This document shows positions 9,454-17,454 of a DNA stretch of 64,000 nucleotides, one piece after another (the first letter of the stretch is position 1; each line of letters opens with the position of its first letter). The position numbers were made by a program, and so were the translations under genes. The notes beneath the pieces were generated by a model that saw nothing but the letters and a program-made list of their open reading frames with translations, was not told the DNA's origin and did not search any database. The stretch comes from an uncultured Flavobacteriaceae bacterium. Its GTDB lineage: Bacteria > Bacteroidota > Bacteroidia > Flavobacteriales > Flavobacteriaceae. The stretch spans positions 62,001 through 126,000 of the forward strand of contig CANNAC010000002.1 of the NCBI GenBank assembly GCA_947502495.1. Reading direction: 5' to 3'.

Positions 9454-9957
9454 AATTTAATTAAACCATTTCCTTTGCACTACAAAAAACAAAACATCCT
9501 TAAAGGCGCACTAATTTATAGTGCTGGAGATACTATTGCTGCACTTTTATTAGATGAGTTTTCCTGGTATCGTTTATTAGGAATGATGTTTATTGGCGCT
9601 ACTTTTTACGCATTTGAAATTCCAAATTACTTTGATTGGATTGTAAAAAAGACACAGTTCTTAAAAGGCATTAAAGCAACATTAACCAAAACGGTTTTGG
9701 CTATCGCTTATTTTAATCCGTTGTGGATTGCTAGACATTTACTGTTTATTAAACTGTTCTCCAGAAAGTTTGAAGCGATTGGCTTTCACCTTTTAGAGAT
9801 TGCCTTTTGGTCGTTTTTAGTGAATATTCCGATTTCTTTTACTGCGAATTATATCATTCAAAATAGATTTAAACTGAAATGGCGTTTTATGGGATCTGCT
9901 GTTTTTTCTGCACTAATGGCGATTTATTACGCGTTGAGTGAGACGATATTTAGTTAA
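9448..9957 (+). CDS. Small multi-pass membrane protein, possibly Mpv17/PMP22-like
   Basis: 169 residues with about four hydrophobic segments and no signal peptide. The GDTIAALLLDEFSWYRLLGM and FNPLWIARHLLFI regions resemble Mpv17/PMP22-type membrane proteins, but I am not sure of that assignment. The start is TTG at 9448, inside the terminal repeat of the upstream element. An in-frame stop at 9433-9435 prevents a start further upstream, and the first in-frame ATG would remove the first membrane segment. It follows xdhB on the same strand and may belong to that transcription unit. Function unknown. Confidence 0.6.
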   Translation: MTNLIKPFPLHYKKQNILKGALIYSAGDTIAALLLDEFSWYRLLGMMFIGATFYAFEIPNYFDWIVKKTQFLKGIKATLTKTVLAIAYFNPLWIARHLLFIKLFSRKFEAIGFHLLEIAFWSFLVNIPISFTANYIIQNRFKLKWRFMGSAVFSALMAIYYALSETIFS

Positions 9958-9963
9958 GAAGTG

Positions 9964-9989
9964 GATTCCGCATCAAGTGCGGAATGACA
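9964..9989. repeat. Small hairpin repeat (ATTCCGCA/TGCGGAAT)
   Basis: ATTCCGCA (9965-9972) and TGCGGAAT (9978-9985) form a perfect 8-bp stem with a 5-nt loop, ending in GACA. This matches a widespread Bacteroidota palindromic repeat. It sits just after the stop of the membrane protein and before the tandem hairpin array, where it could also act as a terminator-like structure. Confidence 0.75.
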
Positions 9990-10019
9990 AAAAATCATAA
10001 TTCTTTTAAATTCACCTTC

Positions 10020-10565
10020 TTGCAAATTCCGCCATTGTTGGTGTTCTCCACCAACAAAAAACTTAATAAGCAGAAAAAGAAGTTGGTGAAAAACACCAAC
10101 TTTGGCCTTGTTGATTACTACAAATTTAAAACATCCACATTCAGACCTGAAAGGTTTGCGCCTTTGTTGGTGTTGCGCCTTTGTTGGTGTTCTCCACCAA
10201 CAAAAATTTAATAAGCAGAAAAAAGAAGTTGGTGAAAAACACCAACTTTGGCCTTGTTGGATGCTACAAATTTAAAACAACAATATTCAGACCTGAAAGG
10301 TTTGCGCCTTTGTTGGTGTTGCGCCTTTGTTGGTGTTTTTCACCAACAAACAACAAAAAAACCACAAAAGCAGTTGGTGAAAAACTTCAACTTCGGCATC
10401 GCTAAATACGATAAATCAAAAACATCCATATTCAGTCCTTGCGCCTTTTGTTGGTGTTTTCCTCCAACAAAAAACAAAAAAAAAAAAAGCAGTTGGTGGA
10501 AAACGTCAACTTCGGTATCGCTAAATACGATAAATTAAAAACATCGATATTCAGAGCTGACAGGT
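10020..10565. repeat. Tandem array of 146-bp units, each with two GTTGGTG/CACCAAC hairpins
   Basis: Four units are visible. Hairpin A (TTGTTGGTGTTCTCCACCAA core) starts at 10035, 10181, 10327 and, degenerate, 10448, giving periods of 146, 146 and 121 bp. Hairpin B (AAGTTGGTG-AAAAA-CACCAACTT) is at 10080-10102 and 10226-10248, with weaker copies later. Units also share AATAAGCAGAAAA, ACAAATTTAAAACA, TTCAGACCTGAAAGGTTTGCGCC and an extra TTGGTGTTGCGCC. The first three units are closest and the fourth has decayed. The array fills the whole gap between two convergent genes and ends at the stop codon of the minus-strand NTPase gene. Short open frames inside it are repeat artefacts. Confidence 0.9.
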
Positions 10566-11057
10566 TTATTCAAACCATTCTATATCTCCCTTTTCCAAAA
10601 GCGAATACTCAGTAATAGCATAATGCTCCAAAACAGCATCCAACAAATAATCTCGAACTACAAGAATTACATGCTGTGCATTGTCATTTTTGAATTTAGA
10701 AATTAATGCTTCCGCAGAACGATGCAAGCCTCCGTTTTTCAATTCTAATTTTCCGATTTCATCAATAATTAGATATCGATTTTCAGTTTCTGAAGCAATA
10801 GAAATTAAATAATCATTCGCTTCTTTAAAAGCAGACTTTAAAAACTGAAAGTTTCCTATAGCAATTCTATTTTCAGTTTCCAAGTCAGCTTCCGCTTCCA
10901 ACTTAAATTTCTCCTTGGATTTTATTTTCAGAAAATATCGTTTTCCATTTTCATCGTCAGGACTCAGTAATCCATCGACATCATTTCTATCGTTAATCCA
11001 ATGGAATAAAGCCGTTGTTTTCCCAGTTCTAATCGCTCCTGTAAGTATATAAATCAT
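10566..11057 (-). CDS. P-loop NTPase of the THEP1-like type
   Basis: 163 residues. Walker A is GAIRTGKTT (7-15), and Walker B is YLIIDEIGKLEL in the middle. This architecture matches the small nucleoside triphosphatase family (THEP1/NTPase_1). It overlaps the upstream membrane-protein gene by 4 bp (ATGA), so the two are translationally coupled and probably work together. The neighbourhood (xdhC, xdhAB) suggests a role in molybdoenzyme maturation or purine use, but this is inference from position only. The stop codon abuts the tandem hairpin array. Confidence 0.75.
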   Translation of the reverse strand: MIYILTGAIRTGKTTALFHWINDRNDVDGLLSPDDENGKRYFLKIKSKEKFKLEAEADLETENRIAIGNFQFLKSAFKEANDYLISIASETENRYLIIDEIGKLELKNGGLHRSAEALISKFKNDNAQHVILVVRDYLLDAVLEHYAITEYSLLEKGDIEWFE

Positions 11058-12061
11058 TCCGAAGGGATTTTAAAATGAATACAATTAGAAATGCTATTCG
11101 CTATAAAGTATTTAAATCGGACATAGCCTTTTAGGTGTTTTGTTTCTTTCCAAGTAAATGCAATTATCTGTCGGAAATACGGAAACAAGTCCATTGTATT
11201 CGTAATATCTTCTTGATACTTCGATTCTTTTTTAGCAAGGTCTTCCCTGATTAATTTTAGCACAAAAGGTCCTAAAACCAAATACCAAAGCATTAAAAAT
11301 AAAAAGCTTCTTGCTATAATATATATTGCTTTTTGCCACCCGAATAAAGCACCTCCAAAAAAAGTGAATGCCAAAACAATGATTGCTACTGTGATTAACC
11401 AAATCCAAATGACTTTAGACTTCAATCCCTTTTTAGATTTTTTCTCTTCGGAAGTAAAAACGGTTGCCTCTAAATAAAAACTAGTTTCCTCTTTTTTAGA
11501 AATAATACCAATCATACTTTTAATGAAAAGTCCTGCTAGAAGTCCGCCAATGCCATACACCAAAAGGTAAATAGTTATTAAAACCGAAGTGGTAGATGTT
11601 TGGGTAATAAAGTTGATTTTTTCTTGAATCCATGCACCATAAATATTAATGGCTTCCCAAAAATCTGTACCGTAAATAATGGTTAGTTTTAATAGCTTCT
11701 GAAGTGCAGATTGCAAGAAGGTTACCATTCCTAAAACGATTAATGTTATTCCTTTCCAGGAAAAGTTAGAAAATAAAAACGCTCCAAAAACCGCTTGAAA
11801 ACTTACTGAAATATAGGCTGTAAATGGCGAATACGGACTTACCGCCATCTTAATAATCAAGACTATTACTAACGCTTTTAAAATTGCTTGCCATTTATTC
11901 TCAGCATAAAAAGCGATTAAACTAATGAGTAAAATGGCTATTCCTCCAACAATTAGCCCTGTGAATGGGGAATTAAACACATGTAGAAAACCACCTAATC
12001 CAGACTCGTTTAAAGCCCAAAGCGCGGTTAGTTTATCGATGATGGATTTGTTGTTTTTCAT
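11054..12061 (-). CDS. Conserved polytopic membrane protein paired with the P-loop NTPase
   Basis: 335 residues with roughly eight to nine hydrophobic segments in two groups (about 35-135 and 160-275), then a soluble, charged C-terminal tail. I do not recognise the family. The 4-bp overlap with the downstream NTPase gene suggests an energised membrane complex, for example a small transporter with its ATPase. The gene lies 94 bp after xdhC on the same strand. A transporter role for a purine, molybdate or cofactor-related compound is possible but unproven. Confidence 0.6.
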   Translation of the reverse strand: MKNNKSIIDKLTALWALNESGLGGFLHVFNSPFTGLIVGGIAILLISLIAFYAENKWQAILKALVIVLIIKMAVSPYSPFTAYISVSFQAVFGAFLFSNFSWKGITLIVLGMVTFLQSALQKLLKLTIIYGTDFWEAINIYGAWIQEKINFITQTSTTSVLITIYLLVYGIGGLLAGLFIKSMIGIISKKEETSFYLEATVFTSEEKKSKKGLKSKVIWIWLITVAIIVLAFTFFGGALFGWQKAIYIIARSFLFLMLWYLVLGPFVLKLIREDLAKKESKYQEDITNTMDLFPYFRQIIAFTWKETKHLKGYVRFKYFIANSISNCIHFKIPSE

Positions 12062-12109
12062 CTTTAGTTCCCATGAAAATAGGAATCTTTTATTTTTTAA
12101 CCTTCTTTG

Positions 12110-12138
12110 TTAAGACTTCGACAAGCTCAGTCTGACAA
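12110..12138. repeat. Half of a Bacteroidota interspersed repeat
   Basis: The stretch ACTTCGACAAGCTCAGTCTG followed by ACA matches an extremely common flavobacterial interspersed repeat end. It lies in the gap between xdhC and the membrane protein gene. No second half is seen here. Confidence 0.6.
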
Positions 12139-12155
12139 CTAGGAATCTTATTGTA

Positions 12156-12926
12156 TTAATTTTTATAATGCACTTGTAGTAATTGCGCAACAACGCTAAT
12201 GGCAATTTCTTTTGGTGCATCTCCTCCTATATCTAAACCTATCGGACAAACCACATTGGTCATTCCTTCAGGAATATGCATCTCTTTAATCAACATATTA
12301 TTAAAACGGACTTTCTTGGTTTTACTGCCTATTAAACCTAAAAATTTAGTTTCGTTTTTTAGAGCTAGAGATATAATATCAAAATCGATAGCATGGTTAT
12401 GCGTTAATACTAATACATAACTATTACTACCCCATTTTACAGCGTCACTAAAGGTTTTAAAATCGGTTTCGGAGGTTTGATGTGTGGTAATACTTGCATC
12501 TAATTCTAGATTAGAAAACCAATCTTCACGAGAATCTATAAGATTTACTTTAAAAGGGGTATCAACCAAAAGTTTACAGATTTCAACACCAATATGTCCT
12601 GCGCCAAATAAAAATAATTCTGGGGATTGATGCATAGGTTCTATTATAAATTCTACTTTTCCGCCACAGCATTGTTCAAATTCTGGACCTAAAGTATAGC
12701 TGGATTCGATAATTCTATTTTCTTGTAATGCAATAATTGCTTCATCTATGGCTTTAAATTCTAGCTTTCCGCCTCCAATGGTTCCATGAATTTGCTTGTC
12801 TTTAGTAACAAGCATTCTAGAACCAACCACACATGGCGTGGACCCCAAACATTTAGTAACGGTAATGAACGCTACAGGTATATGTTTTTCTTTAAATTCT
12901 GCTAAAAGCGTAATCCAGTTTTGCAT
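12156..12926 (-). CDS. xdhC: Xanthine dehydrogenase maturation factor XdhC (CoxI family)
   Basis: 256 residues. The N-terminal XdhC/CoxI domain shows KCLGSTPCVVGSRMLV (25-40), GTIGGGKLEF (48-57) and QCCGGKVEF (85-93). The C-terminal Rossmann domain has LFLFGAGHIG (104-113). XdhC proteins bind and sulfurate the molybdenum cofactor and insert it into XdhB. It is encoded on the strand opposite xdhAB but within 3 kb. It starts 5 bp after the end of the antiporter gene and is probably co-transcribed with it. Confidence 0.9.
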   Translation of the reverse strand: MQNWITLLAEFKEKHIPVAFITVTKCLGSTPCVVGSRMLVTKDKQIHGTIGGGKLEFKAIDEAIIALQENRIIESSYTLGPEFEQCCGGKVEFIIEPMHQSPELFLFGAGHIGVEICKLLVDTPFKVNLIDSREDWFSNLELDASITTHQTSETDFKTFSDAVKWGSNSYVLVLTHNHAIDFDIISLALKNETKFLGLIGSKTKKVRFNNMLIKEMHIPEGMTNVVCPIGLDIGGDAPKEIAISVVAQLLQVHYKN

Positions 12927-12931
12927 AAAGT

Positions 12932-14173
12932 TTATTTGACTTCTAATTTTTTAATCAACTTACCAACCGTCATTCCTTGAAATAGTATAGAGAACACAAC
13001 AACCACATAGGTAATTACCAAGAATAAATCACGCTCCATTACTTGCGTAAGACCTAAGGCTAGTGCTATGGAAATTCCGCCACGCAATCCTCCCCAAGTC
13101 ATAATTAAATTCGTTTTTGGTACGAAGTCTAATTTTTTCTCAAAAAATTTAATAGGGATTAATAAAGAAATATATCTACACAATAACACCAAAGGTATTG
13201 CGATGAAACCAGCCAATAAATACTCCAATTCAAAAGTCAACACTAACATTTCCATTCCTATCAAAACAAACAAAAGCGTATTTAAAAGAATATCTATCAA
13301 CTCCCAAAACTTATCGACATAGGTTTCTGTGGTTTCCGACATTGCAGAATCTCGAACCGTATCATTACCTACAACTAATCCAGCTGTAACCATTGCTAAA
13401 GGCGCCGAAATATGCAATTTTTGGGCTAATACCGTTCCTGCCATGACCGCTGCCAATGTAATAATAACTTCAATATCATAATCGTCAATAGACTTCATCA
13501 AGCGATACGTAATCCATCCTAGAATCAAACCTAAAGCAATACCACCAATAACTTCTAAACCAAATAATTCAACAACTTCTAAAGCACTAACATTTTCAAT
13601 TCCTAAGTCGGCAATTTTATAAATCGTTAAGAATATTACAACGCCAACACCATCATTAAATAAAGACTCTCCAACAATTTTGGTTTCTAATCTTTTTGGC
13701 GCTCCTGCTTGCTTAAGTATTCCTAAAACAGCAATAGGATCGGTTGGTGATATTAAAGCACCAAATAATAAACAGTAAATAAAATCTACATGTAAACCAA
13801 CAATTGGTAAAGCGTAAAACATAATTACGCCAACCAAAAATGTGGAAATTAAAACACCAAAAGTAGCAAAGGCTAAAACAGGCCAACGCTGCACTTTGAG
13901 CTGTTCAAAATTGGTATGCAAAGCGCCTGCAAAAAGTAAAAAACTAAGCATGACGTCTAATAAAACGGACTTAAAATCTATTTGTGTAATGATAAACTTT
14001 TCTGCATTTAACAAAGTATCATCAAAATAACTTAGCGCAAATACGGCAAGTGTAAACACAATGGTAATTAGCATTAAGCCAATAGTGTTAGGCATTTTTA
14101 AAAATCGTACATTTATATAACCAAAAACGGCAGATATAAGCACTAGTATTGAGGCGATTACAAAATAATCCAT
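12932..14173 (-). CDS. Na+/H+ antiporter, CPA1/NhaP family
   Basis: 413 residues with about twelve membrane segments and a short tail. ALISPTDPIAVLGILK and ESLFNDGVGVVIFL carry the ion-binding and proton-exchange residues typical of CPA1 antiporters (TDP and the ND motif). TWGGLRGGISIALALGL is the family's conserved late segment. It exchanges Na+ or K+ for H+ across the inner membrane. The adjacency to xdhC (5 bp) suggests a shared transcript without an obvious functional link. Confidence 0.9.
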   Translation of the reverse strand: MDYFVIASILVLISAVFGYINVRFLKMPNTIGLMLITIVFTLAVFALSYFDDTLLNAEKFIITQIDFKSVLLDVMLSFLLFAGALHTNFEQLKVQRWPVLAFATFGVLISTFLVGVIMFYALPIVGLHVDFIYCLLFGALISPTDPIAVLGILKQAGAPKRLETKIVGESLFNDGVGVVIFLTIYKIADLGIENVSALEVVELFGLEVIGGIALGLILGWITYRLMKSIDDYDIEVIITLAAVMAGTVLAQKLHISAPLAMVTAGLVVGNDTVRDSAMSETTETYVDKFWELIDILLNTLLFVLIGMEMLVLTFELEYLLAGFIAIPLVLLCRYISLLIPIKFFEKKLDFVPKTNLIMTWGGLRGGISIALALGLTQVMERDLFLVITYVVVVFSILFQGMTVGKLIKKLEVK

Positions 14174-14243
14174 AAAAAATATATTTATTGCTAATTTAAA
14201 AATTTATATCTTTTAACTATCATTAATTACGTATTATGAAACC

Positions 14244-14296
14244 AGCATGCTAATAAGGCATCACACCAACCAATATGGAATAGCGAACAGCATGCT
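14244..14296. promoter_or_regulatory. Pair of AGCATGCT palindromes upstream of the M19 peptidase
   Basis: The perfect 8-bp palindrome AGCATGCT occurs at 14244-14251 and again at 14289-14296, 45 bp apart start to start, ending 14 bp before the ATG at 14311. Repeated palindromes this close to a start resemble paired operator sites. No regulator is identified. Confidence 0.3.
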
Positions 14297-14310
14297 ATAA
14301 ATACTCACAC

Positions 14311-15765
14311 ATGAAAAGGGCATACATCGACTTGCATTGTCATCCAGCTTTAAAACCTTATGGCAAGAGTTTTAAATACGAACCAACAAAACAAAACCAC
14401 TTAAATGCTGGAAGAAAAAATTCTATTTGGCATTACAGTCCGCCTAACCTTTTAGAACGTCAAGTAAATAAAATACTAACGTTAACCAAATTCACACAAA
14501 CCGATTTAAGCGCATTAGCAAAAGCAAATTGCCAAGTGGTTGTGATTTCATTATATCCTTTTGAAAAACATTTCCTAAAAAAGAGAATGCTAGGCTTTAA
14601 GTTTGTTTCCGATATTTTAGTAAACCTCGCTGCTGGAGTTAGTCATTCCAGAATTGATAACCTTAGAAGTCATAATAGCTATTTTCAAGACCTCAAGTTT
14701 GAATACGATTATTACTTACAATTAAATAATTTTGCCCAAAAGATTGGAGATGTGACCTACACCTACAGAATGACAAATAGTTTTTCGGAAGTAAAAGAAA
14801 ACATAGCAAAATCTACAGACACCAGAAAAATAATTAGCCTTATTCCATCTATTGAAGGGGCGCATGCATTTGAAACCGGACTCCTTTTAAACAAAAACAC
14901 AGCAGACGAACAAACCGTTTTAAACAATATAGAAGAAGTAAAAAACTGGGTCCACAAACCGCTTTTCATCACCTTAGCACATCATTTTTACAATGAGATT
15001 TGCGGGCATGCAAGAAGCATTAGTATTGGCGCCATAAAAGACAATCAAAATAGAGGATTAAATACAGACGTTACCGAACTTGGTTTTAAAGTAATCGATA
15101 AACTTTTAGATAATACCAATAATAAACGCATACTCATAGACGTAAAACACATGAGTACCACATCAAGAAAAACATACTATCATTTATTAGAAACTACATA
15201 TGCCGACCAAAACATTCCAATAATTGTAAGTCATGGTGCTGCAAATGGAAAACGTTCTATTGAAGCATGGAATGAAAAAGATTCCGCTTTAAGCGATCAA
15301 TTTAGCGATTTAGATATTAATTTTTACGACGCCGAAATACTTCGTATTGCAAGATCTAAAGGAATCTTTGGCTTACAACTAGACGAAAGACGAATAGGAA
15401 GCAAAAAAGCTGTCAAGAGTTCTAGGATTTATATGCCGAACAAAAAAAGTCGATTGCGAAACAAGTCCGAACTCATCTGGAACCAAATACAACACTGCGC
15501 AGAAATTCTAAACACAAACAATCTCTTTTCCTGGGAAACACTAGCTATTGGGTCCGATTTTGATGGTATTGTAAACCCAATCAAAGGACTTTGGACCAGC
15601 GAAAACCTAAAAGACATAGAACCCTATTTGGTAGAAAGAGCGGATTCCTATTTAAAAGACCACCAACAAGATTTAATCCCAAGAAATCAAATCTCCGCCC
15701 AAGAAATCATAGATCGCGTACTATTTTTAAATGCCGAAACCTTTTTAAAAACCAACTTCAAGTAA
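14311..15765 (+). CDS. Membrane dipeptidase, peptidase family M19
   Basis: 484 residues, somewhat longer than typical bacterial M19 enzymes because of an extended N-terminal part. Metal-binding features are IDLHCHP (H9, H11), IPSIEGAHAFETG, LAHHFYNEICGHA, IDVKHMS, VSHGAANG and AIGSDFDGI. M19 enzymes hydrolyse dipeptides at a binuclear zinc centre. No signal peptide is seen, so it is probably cytoplasmic. It stands alone between the antiporter and the arsenosugar cluster, with the AGCATGCT pair upstream. Confidence 0.88.
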   Translation: MKRAYIDLHCHPALKPYGKSFKYEPTKQNHLNAGRKNSIWHYSPPNLLERQVNKILTLTKFTQTDLSALAKANCQVVVISLYPFEKHFLKKRMLGFKFVSDILVNLAAGVSHSRIDNLRSHNSYFQDLKFEYDYYLQLNNFAQKIGDVTYTYRMTNSFSEVKENIAKSTDTRKIISLIPSIEGAHAFETGLLLNKNTADEQTVLNNIEEVKNWVHKPLFITLAHHFYNEICGHARSISIGAIKDNQNRGLNTDVTELGFKVIDKLLDNTNNKRILIDVKHMSTTSRKTYYHLLETTYADQNIPIIVSHGAANGKRSIEAWNEKDSALSDQFSDLDINFYDAEILRIARSKGIFGLQLDERRIGSKKAVKSSRIYMPNKKSRLRNKSELIWNQIQHCAEILNTNNLFSWETLAIGSDFDGIVNPIKGLWTSENLKDIEPYLVERADSYLKDHQQDLIPRNQISAQEIIDRVLFLNAETFLKTNFK

Positions 15766-15810
15766 AAATATTTTTTTGTTATGTTTTATAGTTCTTTTCG
15801 ACATAAACTG

Positions 15811-15833
15811 TATATTCCTTGTTTAGGAATATA
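15811..15833. promoter_or_regulatory. Perfect 9-bp inverted repeat at the head of the arsenosugar cluster
   Basis: TATATTCCT (15811-15819) and AGGAATATA (15825-15833) form a perfect dyad with a 5-nt spacer, ending 13 bp before the first ATG (15847). The site could be a repressor operator or an mRNA hairpin masking the start. The AGGAAT on the right arm is the only Shine-Dalgarno-like sequence here, so folding would hide it. The regulator is unknown. Confidence 0.45.
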
Positions 15834-15846
15834 TTAAAACGACAAG

Positions 15847-16182
15847 ATGCCAAAAACATATTACGATCCAGCAGATTTAAGAAAGTTTGGAAAAATCACC
15901 GAATGGAGTGAAGAACTAGGAAATAAATTTTTCGATTATTACTCCAAAGTCTTCGAAGAAGGCGCACTTACCGCTCGTGAAAAATCCCTTATCGCCTTAG
16001 CCGTTGCCCACACAGAGCAATGCCCTTATTGCATTGACGCCTATACCAAAGACGGACTGCAAAGAGGTGTCACCAAAGAAGAAATGATGGAAGCCATTCA
16101 TGTTGGCGCTGCAATTAAAAGTGGAGCAACCTTGGTGCATGGTGTGCAAATGATGAATAAAGTGAACAAATTAGACGGTTAA
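15847..16182 (+). CDS. Arsenosugar biosynthesis-associated peroxidase-like protein (AhpD/CMD fold)
   Basis: 111 residues of the carboxymuconolactone decarboxylase/AhpD superfamily. The redox motif is EQCPYCIDAYTKD, a CxxC pair. The opening PKTYYDPADLRKFGKI is characteristic of the subfamily found next to arsS. AhpD-like proteins use the CxxC thiols as a peroxidase or reductase; a role in keeping arsenic trivalent is inference. It is the first gene of the arsenosugar cluster and is separated from arsS by 182 bp of repeats. Confidence 0.85.
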   Translation: MPKTYYDPADLRKFGKITEWSEELGNKFFDYYSKVFEEGALTAREKSLIALAVAHTEQCPYCIDAYTKDGLQRGVTKEEMMEAIHVGAAIKSGATLVHGVQMMNKVNKLDG

Positions 16183-16188
16183 AATAAT

Positions 16189-16285
16189 GGCGTTACACTA
16201 CTTCGCTCAAGCTATGTAGTGTCGGGCTTTCCAATACAATCTTTTGCAAAAAAAGCAAAAGGATTTCCATTGCAATCCCTAACGC
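16189..16285. repeat. GCGTTA..TAACGC interspersed element, copy 1
   Basis: A 97-bp element starts GGCGTTACACTACTTCGC and ends TGCAATCCCTAACGC, giving terminal inverted repeat GCGTTA/TAACGC. Near the left end CACTACTTCGC and GCTATGTAGTG can form a hairpin. Related copies are at 21627-21744, 36914-37009 and 50383-50478. It lies between the peroxidase-like gene and arsS. Confidence 0.85.
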
Positions 16286-16339
16286 AGAAATCCTCACGAA
16301 AGAGGGGAACTCATGAAATTTAATAGCAATAATAAAAAG

Positions 16340-16360
16340 ATTCCCACCTTCGTGGGGAAT
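16340..16360 (+). repeat. Hairpin repeat directly in front of the arsS start codon
   Basis: ATTCCCAC-CTTC-GTGGGGAAT, with one unpaired base, ends 4 nt before the arsS ATG at 16365. It belongs to the common ATTCCnGCCTTCGCnGGAAT repeat type. Similar hairpins precede arsM (21811-21830) and the desaturase (22934-22953), so they occupy the ribosome-binding position of three genes in this cluster. Confidence 0.75.
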
Positions 16361-16364
16361 ATAT

Positions 16365-17429
16365 ATGCAAAAACTAAAAACACAATCCCTTCATAAGCAA
16401 GAAAGCGAATTAGCTGTTGCAAACAAACAATTAGAAATACTCTCTACCGGCATATTTAAAAGTGGTGAACTACCAACCTTTAAAAATAAAATTTCCGAAA
16501 CTGGTCAATTTCCGCTGCAAGCGAAAAAATTAGAAATACTACAAATTAACGTTGGCTACATGTGTAATCAAGTGTGCGAACATTGCCACGTAGATGCTGG
16601 TCCAGACCGAAAGGAAATCATGACCCAAGAGACCATGCAACAAATTTTGGATGTTATAAAAACAACAGGCGCACATACTTTAGACTTAACAGGAGGTGCT
16701 CCAGAAATGAATCCTAATTTTAGATGGTTTGTAAAAGAAGCTTCCAAAATTGGAGTTAAAGATTTTATTGTACGCTCTAATTTAACTATTATTCGTGCGA
16801 ACAAAAAGTATCACGATTTACCAGAATTTTTTAAAAAACACAATATACATGTGGTAAGCTCGATGCCACATTGGACTAGAGGGAAAACAGACAAACAACG
16901 TGGTGAAGGTGTTTTCGACATGTCCATCAAAGCCTTACAAGAACTTAATGCCGTTGGTTATGGTATACCAGGAAGCGACTTGAAATTAGATTTAGTTTAC
17001 AATCCTTCCGGAGCCTTTTTACCTGGAGACCAAATGTCCATGGAAAAAGACTTTAAAAAAGCATTATTAGAAGATTTTAGTATTCAGTTTCATAACTTAT
17101 TTGCAATTACAAACTTGCCTATTGCGCGTTTTTTAGATTATTTAATAGCTTCCGAAAACTACGAAGATTATATGTACTCTTTAGTAGAAGCGTATAATCC
17201 AACTGCAGTACAAAACGTAATGTGCACCAATACACTATCGGTAAGTTGGGATGGTTATTTATTTGATTGCGATTTTAATCAAATGCTAGAACTACCTGTA
17301 AATAGTAAATCGAAACACATCTCTGAGTACAAAACAGAATTGCTAGAAGGACGAAATATTATCATTTCACAACACTGTTACGGTTGTACCGCTGGAGCTG
17401 GAAGCAGCTGTCAAGGTAGTGTTGCTTAA
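16365..17429 (+). CDS. arsS: Radical SAM enzyme ArsS, arsenosugar biosynthesis
   Basis: 354 residues. The radical SAM cluster motif is C67-x3-C71-x2-C74 (YMCNQVCEHCHVD), followed by LDLTGGAPEMNPNF. The C-terminal DUF3641-type region has more cysteines (VMCTNTLSVSWDGYLFDCDF, QHCYGCTAGAGSSC). ArsS transfers the 5'-deoxyadenosyl group of SAM to a trivalent methylated arsenical, giving dimethylarsinoyl-adenosine, the precursor of arsenosugars. It is followed after 25 bp by a transporter gene. A palindromic repeat sits where its ribosome-binding site should be. Confidence 0.93.
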   Translation: MQKLKTQSLHKQESELAVANKQLEILSTGIFKSGELPTFKNKISETGQFPLQAKKLEILQINVGYMCNQVCEHCHVDAGPDRKEIMTQETMQQILDVIKTTGAHTLDLTGGAPEMNPNFRWFVKEASKIGVKDFIVRSNLTIIRANKKYHDLPEFFKKHNIHVVSSMPHWTRGKTDKQRGEGVFDMSIKALQELNAVGYGIPGSDLKLDLVYNPSGAFLPGDQMSMEKDFKKALLEDFSIQFHNLFAITNLPIARFLDYLIASENYEDYMYSLVEAYNPTAVQNVMCTNTLSVSWDGYLFDCDFNQMLELPVNSKSKHISEYKTELLEGRNIIISQHCYGCTAGAGSSCQGSVA

Positions 17430-17454
17430 AATCATATATAACTCACACTACTAA

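Noticed and set aside
9984-10538. Three overlapping open frames across the hairpin array
   Set aside because: They follow the tandem repeat (FAPLLVLRLCWC is repeated), have odd composition and no known family; the repeat explains them.
10020-10565. CRISPR array
   Set aside because: Units are about 146 bp, nearly identical along their full length, with no short repeat and variable spacer pattern and no cas genes.
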